NCBI GenBank assembly: GCA_963820995.1
Contig: CAWGCL010000011.1
Span: 124,001 to 188,000 of the forward strand
Direction of reading: 5' to 3'
Source of the DNA: JAGTVG01 sp963820995
GTDB taxonomy: Bacteria; Bacteroidota; Bacteroidia; Cytophagales; Cyclobacteriaceae
Length of the DNA stretch: 64,000 bases
A program made the translations under genes and the position numbers. Under the pieces are notes generated by a model. That model was not told the DNA's origin, did not search any database, and saw nothing but the letters and a program-made list of their open reading frames with translations. Below are positions 1-11,022 of the stretch, one piece after another. Positions within the stretch are counted from its first letter, which is position 1, and each line of letters starts with the position of its first letter.

Positions 1-570
1 GATAGAAGTCACACATGAACAGTAGATAAAAAAATGTATGAAAATAGAATTGGAAGAGATATTATTCATTCGATCATGAAGGATGGCATTTTATTGTGCT
101 GGATGCTGTTGATGTTAAACCTGAGCGGTACTATTACGGCCATATTGATGAGGAACAAATTGCATGGCTAAAATCTGACCTTCAGAAAATCACAAAAGAA
201 ACACCTATTGTCATCACGGTTCATATACCATTTATTACATCCATGACCCAGCTGACTAAAGGATCATTGGAACCTAATGATGAGGGCCTGGTGATTACCA
301 ACGCCAGGGATGTATTGCTTTTACTTTACGAATATAACCTTAAGCTGGTCTTACAAGGCCATTTGCATTTTCTTGAGGATATCTATGTTGGTAACAAAAC
401 CCACTTTATTAATGGTGGTGCTGTTAGTGCAAGTTGGTGGGAGGGCCCCGAGGGGTACGATGGAAGAAGGGTTCGTTCTCGTAAAGATCAAGGACGATCA
501 ACTGGATTGGGAATATACTCAGTATGGATGGGAAGTGGTTGAAAAATTGAAATTCATCAACATCAATTAA
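1..570 (+). pseudogene. Metallophosphoesterase, C-terminal part, frameshifted and cut by the window edge
   Basis: This is the C-terminal half of a calcineurin-like metallophosphoesterase. The visible motifs are YYSFDHEGWHFIVLD (about 60-105), a HIPF histidine motif (about 222-235) and the metal-binding GHLH (about 358-369). The N-terminal metal motifs (GDxH, GDxxD, GNH) would lie left of the window. The reading frame changes twice. Near 57-62 the segment MYENRIGR leads into the YYSFD frame. Near 445-460, in a G/C-rich run, the frame moves to one that reads GTMEEGFVLVKIKDDQ and stops at 568-570. Once these indels are repaired the protein reads like a normal family member. The stop lies 10 bases before the next gene, so the two are probably co-transcribed. 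The frameshifts may be real decay or read errors. Confidence 0.72.
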
Positions 571-580
571 ATACAGCCAT

Positions 581-2719
581 ATGAAAACCCGGGACTATTT
601 GCAGTATGATTTTACCGACATCAAAACTCCTATTCCAATTGATAGGCGGGAATTTCTGAAAAGACTGGGTGGAGGGATCATCATAATTCTTTCCCTCAGT
701 GAATTTATTGAGGTTCATGGGGATATCCTCCAGGGTCGTCAAATGCCGGAAGATCTGAATGTATACCTTCGGATCAAAGAAGATGGCCGGGTTGATTGTT
801 ATACTGGAAAAATAGAAATGGGGCAAGGGGTAATTACTTCCCTGGCACAAATGTTAGCTGAAGAACTTGACGTATCACTCGAAGATGTTGATATGGTGAT
901 GGGAGATACAGAGCTATGTCCCTGGGACATGGGTACATTCGGATCTATGTCGACGCGTTTCTTCGGACCGCCTTTACGAGCTGCAGGGGCAGAGGCAAGA
1001 GCGACCTTAATGCAACTAGCTTCAACCGCTTTGAAAGTTGATGCATCTCTTCTGACCGTGAACGAGGGTATCGTGTCCGTTAAAAATGATAATTCGAAAT
1101 CAATAACCTATGCAGAGTTAAGCAAAGGGAAGAGAATTGTTAAAACTGTATCAGAAAAACCACCCTTAAAAAAGCCATCGGAGTTTAAAATAATTGGGAA
1201 ACCGGTATTAAAACAGGATTCATATGTAAAGGTAACCGGTAAAGCACAGTTTGCCGCTGACTTGAAGGGATGCTTTATGCATCCATTGTGAGGCCACCCG
1301 CTCCAATGGCGCCGAATTAGTAAGTGTCGATACTTCTGAGGCAGAAAAAATCAATGGCGTTCTGATCGTCAATCAAAAAGATCTTATTGCAGCACTTCAT
1401 CAGGAAAAGGCAATTGCAGAAAAGGCAGCTTCAAAAGTAAAGGCGGAGTACAAATTACCTGACGCTATAGTTAATGATAAGAATATTTTTGATTATTTAT
1501 TGGAAAATGCCCCGGAAGGGAGAATTGCTGAGGAGGGAGGGGACCTGGAAGACGGTGAAAAAGCGACGAATCTGATAATTGATAAAGAATATTATAATAG
1601 TTATGTGGCCCATGCCACAATTGAACCCCATGCTGCTACCGCAAGGATAACCGATGGGAAAATAGAGATATGGGCTTCTACCCAAACACCGATCCCGTGC
1701 TGAATCTGAGGTTGCAGAAAATCTGGGATTTCCACAGGGTCAGGTTCGGATCAGACAGGCTTTTGTTGGGGGTGGTTTTGGAGGAAATACCAGCAGATCC
1801 TGGAAGCAGCAAGATTAACCAAGATCTCCAATAAACCTGTTCAAGTTCGATGGACACGACGGGAAGAATTCTTTTATGATTCATTTCGTCCAGCCGCTGT
1901 AGTGAAAATATCCTCAGGAATAGACAATGAGGGGAAGATAACCAAATGGGATTACGGTGTGTTTTCGGCAGGTGAAAGGGGAGCCCGGCATTTTTATGAT
2001 ATTCCAAATGATAGTACAACTGTTTATGGATGAGGGTGGATGGGGTTGAGCGTACATCCTCTGAAAACTGGCGCCTGGCGGGCTCCGGCAAATAATACCA
2101 ATACCTTTGCCAGGGAATGTCAGATCGATATCATGGCTGCTGAAGCTGGCATTGATCCTGTTGAATTCAGGCTGAAGAATTTGAAGGATAATCGAATGAT
2201 CAGGGTACTTGAGGCAGTTGCCGATAAAGTAGGTTGGACTCCAGCCAAATCGCCAAGTGGACGAGGGTATGGAGTAGCATGTGGAATTGATGCGGGTGCC
2301 TATGTAGCCCATATCGCCGAGGTGGATGTGGATAAAAAAACAGGCGCTGTTCGTGTCAAAAGAGTGACTTGTGCTCAGGATATGGGTCTTATTATCAATC
2401 CCCAGGGGGCCACAATACAGGTTGAAGGTTGTATTACAATGGGATTGGGGTATGCCTTAACTGAAGAAATTCAATTTGAAGGGGGAAAAGTGAATAATCG
2501 GAACTTCGATTCGTATACATTACCTAAGTTTTCGTGGACTCCTGAAATAGAAACAGCTTTATTGGATCTGCCAGACAACCGGCACAGGGAGGTGGTGAAC
2601 CTGCGATTATATGTATGGGAGCATTGGTAGCTAATGCTATATTTGATGCAACAGGAGCCAGATTGTTTCAATTGCCTATGACACCGGAAAGAGTTTTAAA
2701 TGCCTTATCTGAAATTTGA
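581..2719 (+). pseudogene. Tat-exported xanthine dehydrogenase / isoquinoline oxidoreductase-type molybdopterin-binding subunit, multiply frameshifted
   Basis: A large molybdenum hydroxylase subunit (IorB / aldehyde oxidase-like). The N-terminus has a twin-arginine motif (DRREFLKRLGGG, residues 22-33) and a hydrophobic stretch, so it is exported folded with its cofactor. Family blocks appear in order but in different frames: KIEMGQGVITSLAQMLAEEL; GKAQFAADLKG; VAHATIEPHAATARI; QAFVGGGFGG; AWRAPANNTNTFARE; AQDMGLIINPQGA; ALVANAIFDATGARLFQLP. At least six frame changes are needed, near 1265, 1305, 1695, 1790, 2025 and 2585. The repaired length, about 710 residues, fits the family. The partner 2Fe-2S subunit (IorA-like) is not in the window. 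The number of indels suggests a decayed gene or a poorly covered assembly region. Substrate unknown. Confidence 0.8.
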
Positions 2720-2798
2720 TAAACATCTTCTGATATGTAGTGAAAATCGCGGAGAAAAATGAGATTAATCAATTTACTAATTAATAAAATATAATATT

Positions 2799-3830
2799 AT
2801 GGCCGGTACTTTTAGATTTACATTTGGACCCTGGAATATACATGAAGGCGCTGATGTTTTTGGCCCTCCTGTGCGTAAAACTTTAGACTTTGAGAAAAAA
2901 CTCGAATTTTATAAAAAACTTGGATTTGATGGGGTTCAGTTTCACGATGATGATGCGGTTCCTGAATTGGAAGGGAAAAGCGCCAGTCAGATCATTAAAG
3001 AAGCTGAAGAATTGAAGAAACGGCTTGATGATATGGGCCTTGTTGCTGAATTTGTTGCACCCAGGCTTTGGGAAGATCCCAGGACAATTGACGGAGGATA
3101 CACAGCAAATGATCCTGCTTGCCGAAAATATGCCATCGAACGTACGAAAATCTCAATTGATATTGCCAGGGCTCTTGGAATAGACCTGCTTGTTTTATGG
3201 CTGGCTAGGGAAGGAACCTATATTCGGGAAGCTAAAGACAGTAAGGTCGCGACGGAACGTTTGGTTGAAGCCGTAAATGCCATGTTAAAATATGATGAAA
3301 AGGTAAGGATTTGTGTTGAACCGAAACCAAATGAACCTATGGATCATGCATATATTCCTACGACCGGGCATGCTCTGGCATTGGGAATGCTTACTGAAGA
3401 TCCAGATAGGGTAGGTGTAAATATTGAAAGTGCACATGCTATACTGGCCGGGCTTGATCCCTCAGATGAGATGGGATTTGCTTTAGCACATAATAAACTC
3501 TGGACTGTCCATTTAAATGATCAGAATGGATTGAAATTTGACCAGGACAAAGCTTTTGGATCGGTAGATCTCCGCAGGGCATTTAACCAGGTAAGAATTC
3601 TCGATAAACATGATTATGGCAAAAATGGAGAATGGGTAGGCCTGGATGTGAAAGCCATGAGAACACAAAAAGAGGAAGTGGCTACCAAACATCTGACCAA
3701 TAGCAAACTTGTATTTGAAAGATTGCTTGAAATATCCAGAAGCCTTGATGATGCCTTTATATCCAAATGTGTTGACGCAAGGGATTACGAGGAATTAGAT
3801 TTGTATATTATGAGATCTTTAATGGCATAG
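2799..3830 (+). CDS. Class I xylose isomerase-like TIM-barrel protein
   Basis: A 343-residue TIM-barrel sugar isomerase that aligns along its whole length with the short (actinobacterial-type) xylose isomerases. Counterparts of family residues are visible: W12, catalytic H49 and D52 in FHDDD, W134, E174/K176 in VEPKPNEP, E210 and H213 in GVNIESAHAILAG, D248 and D250 in KFDQD, and D283. One metal-1 ligand differs: the usual HIDLN motif reads TVHLN, so Asp is replaced by His238. The known reaction is aldose-ketose isomerisation with two divalent metals; the real substrate here is not clear. The gene is convergent with the SIS and ROK genes, and a hairpin separates them. No Shine-Dalgarno sequence is evident. 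It has no signal peptide, so it is cytoplasmic. It could also be a diverged sugar isomerase of unknown specificity. Confidence 0.8.
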   Translation: MAGTFRFTFGPWNIHEGADVFGPPVRKTLDFEKKLEFYKKLGFDGVQFHDDDAVPELEGKSASQIIKEAEELKKRLDDMGLVAEFVAPRLWEDPRTIDGGYTANDPACRKYAIERTKISIDIARALGIDLLVLWLAREGTYIREAKDSKVATERLVEAVNAMLKYDEKVRICVEPKPNEPMDHAYIPTTGHALALGMLTEDPDRVGVNIESAHAILAGLDPSDEMGFALAHNKLWTVHLNDQNGLKFDQDKAFGSVDLRRAFNQVRILDKHDYGKNGEWVGLDVKAMRTQKEEVATKHLTNSKLVFERLLEISRSLDDAFISKCVDARDYEELDLYIMRSLMA

Positions 3831-3879
3831 TTGGTTTATAGCAATTCCTTAAATAATGATAAAAAATGCACTAAGTATA

Positions 3880-3903
3880 AAGGCTGTCCGAAAGACAGCC
3901 TCT
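3880..3903. terminator. Hairpin between convergent genes, probable bidirectional terminator
   Basis: AGGCTGTC (3881-3888) pairs perfectly with GACAGCCT (3894-3901) around a 5-base loop. It sits between the end of the isomerase-like gene and the end of the SIS gene. The flanking T tract is weak on both strands (TTAAAATT, TTATACTT), so termination efficiency is uncertain. Confidence 0.6.
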
Positions 3904-3940
3904 TAAAATTCTAATTCTCAGTAAATATCCGGGAGTTTTA

Positions 3941-4702
3941 TTAAACGCCTTTTATCCTCCTTTTATATTCCTGCAAAGCATCTTCAAGCCTGGCATGTGC
4001 AGTCGTATCGCCAGGAACATTATGGGATGGATGTATATGCAATTTAACACCTCTGTCTGCCAGGATTTCTGCAACAGTGGTGACCGTCATCCAAACTGCC
4101 GTTACGAACGCCATTGTCGAGACTGGGCCTACTTTGTCAAAATGATTCTTTAAAGGTACTGATGCATCAACCACTGGCACACAGGTGTCTACTACAATAT
4201 CAGCGAGATCGAAAAGGGTTTTTCCACTGCTATGTCGGCTTTTCTTGTCTTTAGCTTCAGCAGCCGATCCGAAAACGATCACTTTCATGCCTTTTTCCCT
4301 TGATTCGAGTGCCACATCTATGTTTACAGCATTTATTCCAGTATGTGAAAACAACCACATCGTGTCTTTTGGATCAAAATTATGCCCTTTCATAATCTCA
4401 TTTCCATATCCTTCCACCCTTTCTAGAAACACAAACTGCTGAACGCTCATTCCTCCAACAATATTTGTAAAAAAAGTAAGTGGAAGTTCAATCATTGGAT
4501 GAAATCCAACAAATCCTCCAATCCTGGGGTACATCTCCTCTATCGGTAGGGTGGCATGCCCGCAACCAAATGTGTGGACCCATCGTCCGGCCTCAATGGA
4601 ATCGGCCATCACCTTAGCAGCTTCCTGTATGTTTTCAATTTGTGTATCTTCGATGTTATTCATAACATCTCTGGCGTTATTTAACCATTCTTTAGCTAAC
4701 AT
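3941..4702 (-). CDS. SIS-domain sugar isomerase-like protein (UPF0309 type)
   Basis: A 253-residue SIS (sugar isomerase) domain protein. It resembles the family annotated as sugar isomerase domain-containing protein, which binds phosphosugars. Visible features: an N-terminal helix, the phosphosugar-loop region VHTFGCGHATLPIEEMYPR (about 42-60), WLFSHTGINAVNIDVA with the SIS Ser/Thr loop, a central VIVFGS strand, and a C-terminal HPSHNVPGD segment. No signal peptide. It lies 36 bases downstream of the ROK kinase on the same strand, so the two are probably one operon: kinase makes the sugar phosphate, SIS protein isomerises, deaminates or cleaves it. The same pairing occurs in N-acetylmuramate and glucosamine catabolic loci, but MurQ-type motifs are not clear enough to name it. 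Confidence 0.8.
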   Translation of the reverse strand: MLAKEWLNNARDVMNNIEDTQIENIQEAAKVMADSIEAGRWVHTFGCGHATLPIEEMYPRIGGFVGFHPMIELPLTFFTNIVGGMSVQQFVFLERVEGYGNEIMKGHNFDPKDTMWLFSHTGINAVNIDVALESREKGMKVIVFGSAAEAKDKKSRHSSGKTLFDLADIVVDTCVPVVDASVPLKNHFDKVGPVSTMAFVTAVWMTVTTVAEILADRGVKLHIHPSHNVPGDTTAHARLEDALQEYKRRIKGV

Positions 4703-4738
4703 TTTTTTCTTCTTTATATATAATTAATAATATTTGAT

Positions 4739-5686
4739 TTAAATCATTACTTTATCCATGGCCAACCTGGCTGCGCCTAATAACTGAGCGTCAACACCAA
4801 GTTGTCCGCCTGCCAGTTTTACCTCCTGAATTGCTATTGGCTGGGCCCATTTTTTAGATCGCTCATAAATTTGATCCAAAAATTTAAGGCCGGGACCGAA
4901 TACCCCTCCTCCGAATATGATAATCTCTGGATTGAATATACTGACAAGGTTAGCAACTCCTTTTGCCCAATAATCAATAGCTACATCGATGGTTGCCTGA
5001 GCTAGTGGATCTTTCAAATTATGAGCAACAAAAATATCTTCTGCCTTAAGATCTGATATATTCAGCCTGGTATCCGGTTTGTCCTTATTAAAAATATTAA
5101 AGGCAAGACGAACCAACCCGTCACCAGAGGCATTGTATTCAAAACACCCGAAATCTCTGTATCCTTCCGGATAATGATGGTCAAGGGCAAGCCATCCAAT
5201 TGACCCGGCAATATCACTATTACCTCTCAGGATCCTGTTGTCAATTAATATACCGGCTCCTATTCCAGTCCCAAAGGCTAAGAATATTGCATTTTTATAT
5301 CCTTTCGCCACACCTTGCCATACTTCACCGCATATACAACAGGCTCTGTCACTGTCTATATGAATGACCATTTCACTCTCCAATTTATCCTCCAGGTATG
5401 CTAATAAAGGATAATGATCCCAGCCGGGAATATTTGGTGCCCAGACTGTCCCATTTTTCTGGTTACTGATTCCAGGTATGGAAATACCTACACCTTGCAC
5501 TGAATGTCCAGGGGGCAGCTTTTCTTTTAGTTGAAGAATAATGGAATGTATTGCAAAACCTACTTCATCGCCTTCCAGTCCGGAGATTTTATCTTTCAAT
5601 TTATATAAGATCTTTCCAGATTCTGCAATGACTGCACCGGCACATTTTGTACCTCCTAAATCAATTGAAATGAATGTATTTTGCAT
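4739..5686 (-). CDS. ROK-family sugar kinase
   Basis: A ROK (repressor-ORF-kinase) protein without the N-terminal helix-turn-helix of the repressors, so a sugar kinase. The phosphate-binding motif SIDLGGTKCAGAVI lies at the N-terminus, the sugar-binding region includes GVGISIPG and HIDSDRACCICGEVW, and FGTGIGAGIL is the second ATP loop. The usual zinc motif CxCGxxGC is reduced to RDFGCFEYNASG, with only one of its cysteines obvious. I chose the ATG at 5686 because the family motif starts within ten residues of it; an in-frame ATG at 5737 would add 17 untypical residues. Likely product: a sugar 6-phosphate for the SIS protein downstream. Glucose, N-acetylglucosamine or fructose are possible substrates; the sequence does not decide. 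Confidence 0.85.
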   Translation of the reverse strand: MQNTFISIDLGGTKCAGAVIAESGKILYKLKDKISGLEGDEVGFAIHSIILQLKEKLPPGHSVQGVGISIPGISNQKNGTVWAPNIPGWDHYPLLAYLEDKLESEMVIHIDSDRACCICGEVWQGVAKGYKNAIFLAFGTGIGAGILIDNRILRGNSDIAGSIGWLALDHHYPEGYRDFGCFEYNASGDGLVRLAFNIFNKDKPDTRLNISDLKAEDIFVAHNLKDPLAQATIDVAIDYWAKGVANLVSIFNPEIIIFGGGVFGPGLKFLDQIYERSKKWAQPIAIQEVKLAGGQLGVDAQLLGAARLAMDKVMI

Positions 5687-6123
5687 CAAGTAAAAATATA
5701 GTTCTTTTTGGCGGGAGCTCAACTCCGTGTGATACACATGGTCAAAGATAAAACATTCGGTGTTTTATTGGTCTCAATTTATCTTAATTCTATTTTTTTA
5801 ATTTTATTAAATAGTATTTGATTCACTTCGCGGCTTGTTTCATTTCTGCTATGGCAATTTTTTTAAAATCAATTTACATATATTATGTACGTTTTATTAC
5901 AGCTGATTGTGAAACATATCATTTACATTAAACTGGTTGAAAAAGTTAATTATTTGTTTATTTTCATCGCTTATATTTGACATTATCTATTGATATTGAA
6001 GGATAGGTTGTTGATACCTTTAATTAAGAGTAGAAATTCGGGTTATAGGGTTCAGATTTTAGTATAATGCAACCTTTCAATAATATTTATGTCTTATTAT
6101 AAAACAATTGACATTAATTTCAT
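5687..6123. other. AT-rich divergent intergenic region
   Basis: A 437-base stretch between the ROK kinase start and the FtsX permease start. No credible gene is seen. It is very AT-rich. One match to the Bacteroidota -7 box (TATATTTG, 5972-5979, plus strand) could serve the permease gene, with TTTG at 5953-5956 upstream; the 15-base gap is short for a -33 box, so the match is weak. Promoters for both flanking genes should lie here. Confidence 0.5.
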
Positions 6124-8502
6124 ATGCTCAAAAACTACCTAAAGATCACTTTCCGAAGTTTAATGAAGAACAAATTGTTTACTTTCATTAACATATTTGG
6201 CCTCGGTATCGCTTTGGCTTGTTGTATAGTCGCATATCTCAATTGGGACTACAATGTTAAATTTGATACACATCATTTGAATTCAGAGGAGATCTACAGG
6301 ATCAACTTCATCCGGATCACCAATGGCCAGCCTATTAAAAATGGAGATAGCCCGGCCCCACTAGGCGCAGCGATCAAGGGAAGCATCAGCCAGATCGGGG
6401 AAGTAATGAGGTATTATCCTGTAGGGGGAAATTTTAAGGTTGGGGATGAATTGTTTAGAACCTGGGTCAGTGCGGTAGATCCTAATTTCTTTGATATCTT
6501 CACATTCAATATAATCTCAGGCAATAAAGAAGAACTCAGTAATAAAAGCCGGATCTTTATTAGTACGGATATTGTGGAAAAACATTTCCCGGATAACAGC
6601 GATCCTGTAGGTGAATTGATAACTTATATAAATGGTGAAAAAAGGGTAGAATTTATAGTAGGCGGTGTTTTTGAGAAACAACCACAGAACTCCAGCTTTT
6701 TTGCGGATGCCTACGTGCATTACGATAATGTTTTCGATGTGGCAGGCTGGGATAAAAATGATTGGGCGCAGTTTAACTGCACCTTTGTTACTGTAAATAA
6801 CCCGGATGATATTCCCGAAATAGAGAATCAACTCCAGGATTATGTAGAGATCCAGAACCGGGCTAAAGAAGATTATAAAGTAGCTGAATATTATCTGGAT
6901 CCATTTGCCGGAATGGCTATTCGATCCGAAAGGGAGGATATCTGGAACCATTGGTTTAATCAAAGTCTGCCAGTTGCAGCCGCAGTAGCCCCAGGGATTA
7001 TGGCTATACTCATTTTACTTATCGCCTGTTTTAATTTCACGAATACTTCTATTGCAATAGCCAACCGACGGATAAAAGAGATCGGTATAAGAAAAGTTAT
7101 GGGATCTTCAAGAAAGCAACTGATCGCACAATTTTTGGGTGAAAACATCCTCCTGACCTTTTTTGCTCTGATAGTTGCATTGCTAATATCAATGGTATTG
7201 GTTCCGGCATATAGTGAAATGTGGCCTTTCCTGGATATCAAGCTGGACCTGATTGAAAATGTAGCATTACTTGGCTTTTTAGTATTCCTGCTTTTAGCTA
7301 CAGGAGTAATTGCTGGTAGCTATCCGGCCTTTTATGTAAGTTCCTTCCAGCCTTCCAGCATTTTACGGGGAACCTTAAAGTTTGGAGGTACCAATAATTT
7401 TACCAGGATACTTCTTACCCTCCAATATGCTATCTCACTGGTCGCCATAATCTCAGGTTTCATTTTTGCTCAAAACGCAGAATATCAGAATAACTATGAT
7501 ATGGGCTTTGATATGCAGAAGGTTATTTTTGCATATGTAGGAGATGAAAACAGGTATAACCAGCTGAAAAATGAAATAACAGGATATCCAATGATCAAGG
7601 AAATAGCCGGATCTACCCATAATGCGTCAACATCCTGGTATACAGATCCAATTAAATTTGAATCGAATGAATTAGATGTTTCTATTCTGGACATTGGTGA
7701 CAACTATTTGAATACAATTGATGCTACCATTCTGGAAGGGCGGGATTTTATACAGGACAGTCAAAATGATGTGGGAAATTCCGTAATTATAAACCAGGAG
7801 CTCGTGAGGATATTGGGTTGGGAAAAACCTGTTGGGCAACGTATTGTGTTGAAAGATACCACCGAATTATATGTGGTTGGAGTGGTCAAAGATATATATA
7901 TCGATGGGGAATTATGGGACCCTCTTGAACCTATGTTGATGCGATACACACTTCCTGAAAACTATCGTTTTTTATCCGTAAAAACAGATGTTGAAAATAT
8001 TACAGAAGTTCATGATTTCATGAAAAAGAAATGGAAAGAACTTTTTCCGGATGAATTGCATACAATAAGGTACATGGACCGGACCCGGGAAGATTCTGCA
8101 GAGGTAAATAACAACATTAAGATCATATTTGTATTCCTTGGAATTGTTGCGACCATCTTATCTGCAATTGGCCTTTTTAGCCTGGTTTCATTAAATGTTA
8201 TCAAGAAAATGAAAGAGATTGGCGTTAGGAAAGTGCTCGGAGCTTCCTTAATGAATATAGTTAATAACATCAGCAAGGAATTCATGATCATCTTTATAAT
8301 TTCTTCTGTTTTGGGATCGGTGGCTGCATATTTCCTGGCCGATGCACTGATGGCTAGCATCTGGACCTATTACGTACCGATCGGGGCCATAGCATTTATT
8401 ATATCTATTCTCGTCTTATTAATTATCAGCAGTGTCACCATAGGAGGTAAAGTATTACGTGCGGCTACCTTGAACCCGGCTTACACACTACGGGATGAAT
8501 AA
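6124..8502 (+). CDS. FtsX/MacB-like ABC transporter permease
   Basis: A 792-residue permease of the large Bacteroidota FtsX family. The N-terminus MLKNYLKITFRSLMKNKLFT is the usual start, followed by TM1 (about 18-40) and a periplasmic MacB-PCD domain (about 50-280). The first FtsX block has four helices (about 285-450) with the GIRKVMGSS coupling motif near 320. A second periplasmic domain (about 450-665) is followed by the last three helices (about 668-780) with GVRKVLGAS. The motif repeat marks an internal duplication. No ATPase gene is adjacent, so the partner is encoded elsewhere. These proteins act in MacB- or Lol-like mechanotransmission, often in export or resistance; the substrate is not visible. 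Confidence 0.88.
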   Translation: MLKNYLKITFRSLMKNKLFTFINIFGLGIALACCIVAYLNWDYNVKFDTHHLNSEEIYRINFIRITNGQPIKNGDSPAPLGAAIKGSISQIGEVMRYYPVGGNFKVGDELFRTWVSAVDPNFFDIFTFNIISGNKEELSNKSRIFISTDIVEKHFPDNSDPVGELITYINGEKRVEFIVGGVFEKQPQNSSFFADAYVHYDNVFDVAGWDKNDWAQFNCTFVTVNNPDDIPEIENQLQDYVEIQNRAKEDYKVAEYYLDPFAGMAIRSEREDIWNHWFNQSLPVAAAVAPGIMAILILLIACFNFTNTSIAIANRRIKEIGIRKVMGSSRKQLIAQFLGENILLTFFALIVALLISMVLVPAYSEMWPFLDIKLDLIENVALLGFLVFLLLATGVIAGSYPAFYVSSFQPSSILRGTLKFGGTNNFTRILLTLQYAISLVAIISGFIFAQNAEYQNNYDMGFDMQKVIFAYVGDENRYNQLKNEITGYPMIKEIAGSTHNASTSWYTDPIKFESNELDVSILDIGDNYLNTIDATILEGRDFIQDSQNDVGNSVIINQELVRILGWEKPVGQRIVLKDTTELYVVGVVKDIYIDGELWDPLEPMLMRYTLPENYRFLSVKTDVENITEVHDFMKKKWKELFPDELHTIRYMDRTREDSAEVNNNIKIIFVFLGIVATILSAIGLFSLVSLNVIKKMKEIGVRKVLGASLMNIVNNISKEFMIIFIISSVLGSVAAYFLADALMASIWTYYVPIGAIAFIISILVLLIISSVTIGGKVLRAATLNPAYTLRDE

Positions 8503-8537
8503 ATGGAATTTATAGACGGGAGGAAAAATCTGGACGT

Positions 8538-10846
8538 TCAGTTATGCCGGTAGTTGATAATGTGCTTTTCCCGCTTATCCCGTTTATTTCCTATGATAAA
8601 GGTATACGTATATTTTACAACCAGCTTACGGGATTCAGCGAAAGGCAGGGTCGGGGTTTCACGATTAAGATGTGTATTGTACTCATCACTGTATACTATG
8701 TAGAGGTCATTCCCTTCCCTTGGATTATACCTGAACCGTACATTGTTGACTCCAAATTTATCATTTGAACTATACTGAAAGAACATAGATAACGACACTT
8801 TTGTTGTGAAAGTAAATTCTGTTCTGAGCCTGGCCAGATGGGAGGTAAATCTCTGGCCCCTTTCTTCTATAGTGACCAGGCTGTATTGATAATCCAATCC
8901 CAGGTTTACACTTGACGATGGTCTGAAGGTGATTTGTGCAGGCCCCAGGTTCAGTATCTTCCCGTCATAATATGTGCCTGCATTCAACATAGTCCTAATA
9001 GATATTAATGTATTGGAAGGTGTGCTAAAACTTCCTTCCAAAGTAGTATAATGATACTTTCCAACTGGAAAATATACATCATCAGAAAGTTCAAAAATTT
9101 CATCAAGCTCTTCATCAGAATCAATCAGCATAAGATTTCCCCGGAATCCACTTTTCATAGAGAAATTATATCCTGCGGATATCTTTTGAACGTCAGTTAC
9201 CCAATCTGAATTTCTTTTATTTATCCATATCCATCCCATAATTTGCTGACTTAGCATTTTCTTGTTTTCTTCATTATACACCCAGCCATAACTTAAACTG
9301 CCAAACAATCTGGAATAATCTTCCATTAATTCAAATCCCATCTGAGGATCATAATATTCGCCTGCACGCGATAAGAATAATTCATAGCTCAATCCAACAT
9401 TTGATCTGTTCTCCCAGTTAATGTAAAATTTTCCATGATCGAAAAAGTCATTATTATAATTAAAATCCGTATCAAATGTCTGTATATAATTAAAAGTTAA
9501 ATAATCATTCCTGAAGGGATTAAAAATGCCGTCTACTGCCGTGTTGATGTTGTATTTTCCATTTACATCGATTTTACTGGTCACCATTCCGCCTAAGTAA
9601 CTTCTGGGATTGATTACCTGCTTTCTGAGGCGTAGAAGACCATAATTCGTTGAAGGGATGTGTTCAATGGAGTCTTCATCTTCATTATAATAATCATGCT
9701 CACCTGTTTGCATATCCATAAACCCAATATCGTATTTTCCGGCACGTCCGACAATTCTTGCTCCACCGAAGATTGGAATGATATCGCCTTCATATAATCC
9801 GATGCGTCTGCTGTAAAATAATTGGTCTAAATAGCCAGTTTAATGGTGAACAAGCTGGATCTTTCCAGGAAAAATTGCCTTTTTTCAGGAAAAAATAATG
9901 AAAAACGTGTCAGGTTTACCATCTGATCATCCACCTCCACCTGGGCAAAATCAGTATTAATGGTCAGGTCCAAGGTCATATTGCTGGTTATGGGATATTT
10001 AAGATCCAACCCCGCATTTAGTGTATAATCGTCGTGTTTAACATATTGGGATTCGTCGGCATTCATATCTGTATATTGCTCTAAACCTGCAAGTACATAT
10101 GGTGTTAAATAAAGTGGTTTGGTTCTTTTAACTCCCTTTAATAAGATCTTTTTAGCTTGAGAGGGTTTCCATATGCCAAAAGTCCCGAAAGCATTCGTTA
10201 CAAGTGGATAAACTGCAAATTCCTGGGCGCTGGTAATCATCCGCCAAATGGTCATACCCATGATCACTTCCCCATCATTATCCTGAAAACGAAGACTGGA
10301 AAATGGAATTCTCATTTCAACGTGCCATACATCTCCCTGGATGGTAGTTTCTACATCCCAAAAAGTATTCCAGCTTCTTTCAAAGGGTCTCGCGGGAGGG
10401 ATAGCCTGTGCATCATTTGAAATGGCAAAATCTGATCGCAACCCGGTTGGCTCGGTTTCAAAACATAAGGCCGACTCATTGTCGTTAAAGGTATCCAGAA
10501 GTATCCCAAAATTATCACTCCCCCCGGTGTTCGGATCTCTTTTTTTTGTAGTGGCAATAACATGGGCCCCATTTTCATAGTACATTCTACCGGCCAGGTA
10601 CAAATACTGGTCATCAAAGGTTATAAATATTTCAGATTTTTCTGAGGACGACTGCCCGTGGTTGGGCCTGAACATTTTTAATTTTAGGGGAACCATCGAA
10701 TTCCATAAAGGATCATCACAGATGCCATCAAAGTTGATCGTTTCCGTTGTCTTTGGTATATGCAAAATATCTTCTTCCTGGCCCCCAAATAAGAAAAATG
10801 ACGGGAAACAGAGATTCAATAATAATATAAAAAATGCCCGAGACAA
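8538..10846 (-). CDS. DUF5916 protein with N-terminal CBM9-like domain, one frameshift
   Basis: One gene in two frames. The N-terminal part (10846 down to about 9840) has a signal peptide (residues 1-22), then a CBM9-like beta-sandwich beginning INFDGICDDPLWNS and running to about residue 200. It continues into the DUF5916 domain, reading FSLFFPEKRQFFLERSSLF. The frame then stops early (9827), while the next frame continues QLFYSRRIGLYEGDIIPIFG and runs to 8538. The C-terminal half is rich in alternating aromatic beta strands, as expected for an outer-membrane barrel. The total of about 770 residues is normal. The single-base shift near 9830-9850 may be an error. DUF5916 proteins have no established enzymatic role; a surface carbohydrate-related function is only an inference. 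Confidence 0.8.
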
Positions 10847-11022
10847 GACTTTATAATATGATAAAAAAATCCTACCGAATTTAATTCAAATAATTAACAC
10901 TAACAATTTAAGAATTTTCAGGATCAGATTAATATCCTATAGGATATCTTTATGCCCTTAAATCAGCCATGACGCGAGAATTAATTTATATGGGTTTTAT
11001 ATAGAAAAGCATTTAAAACCAA

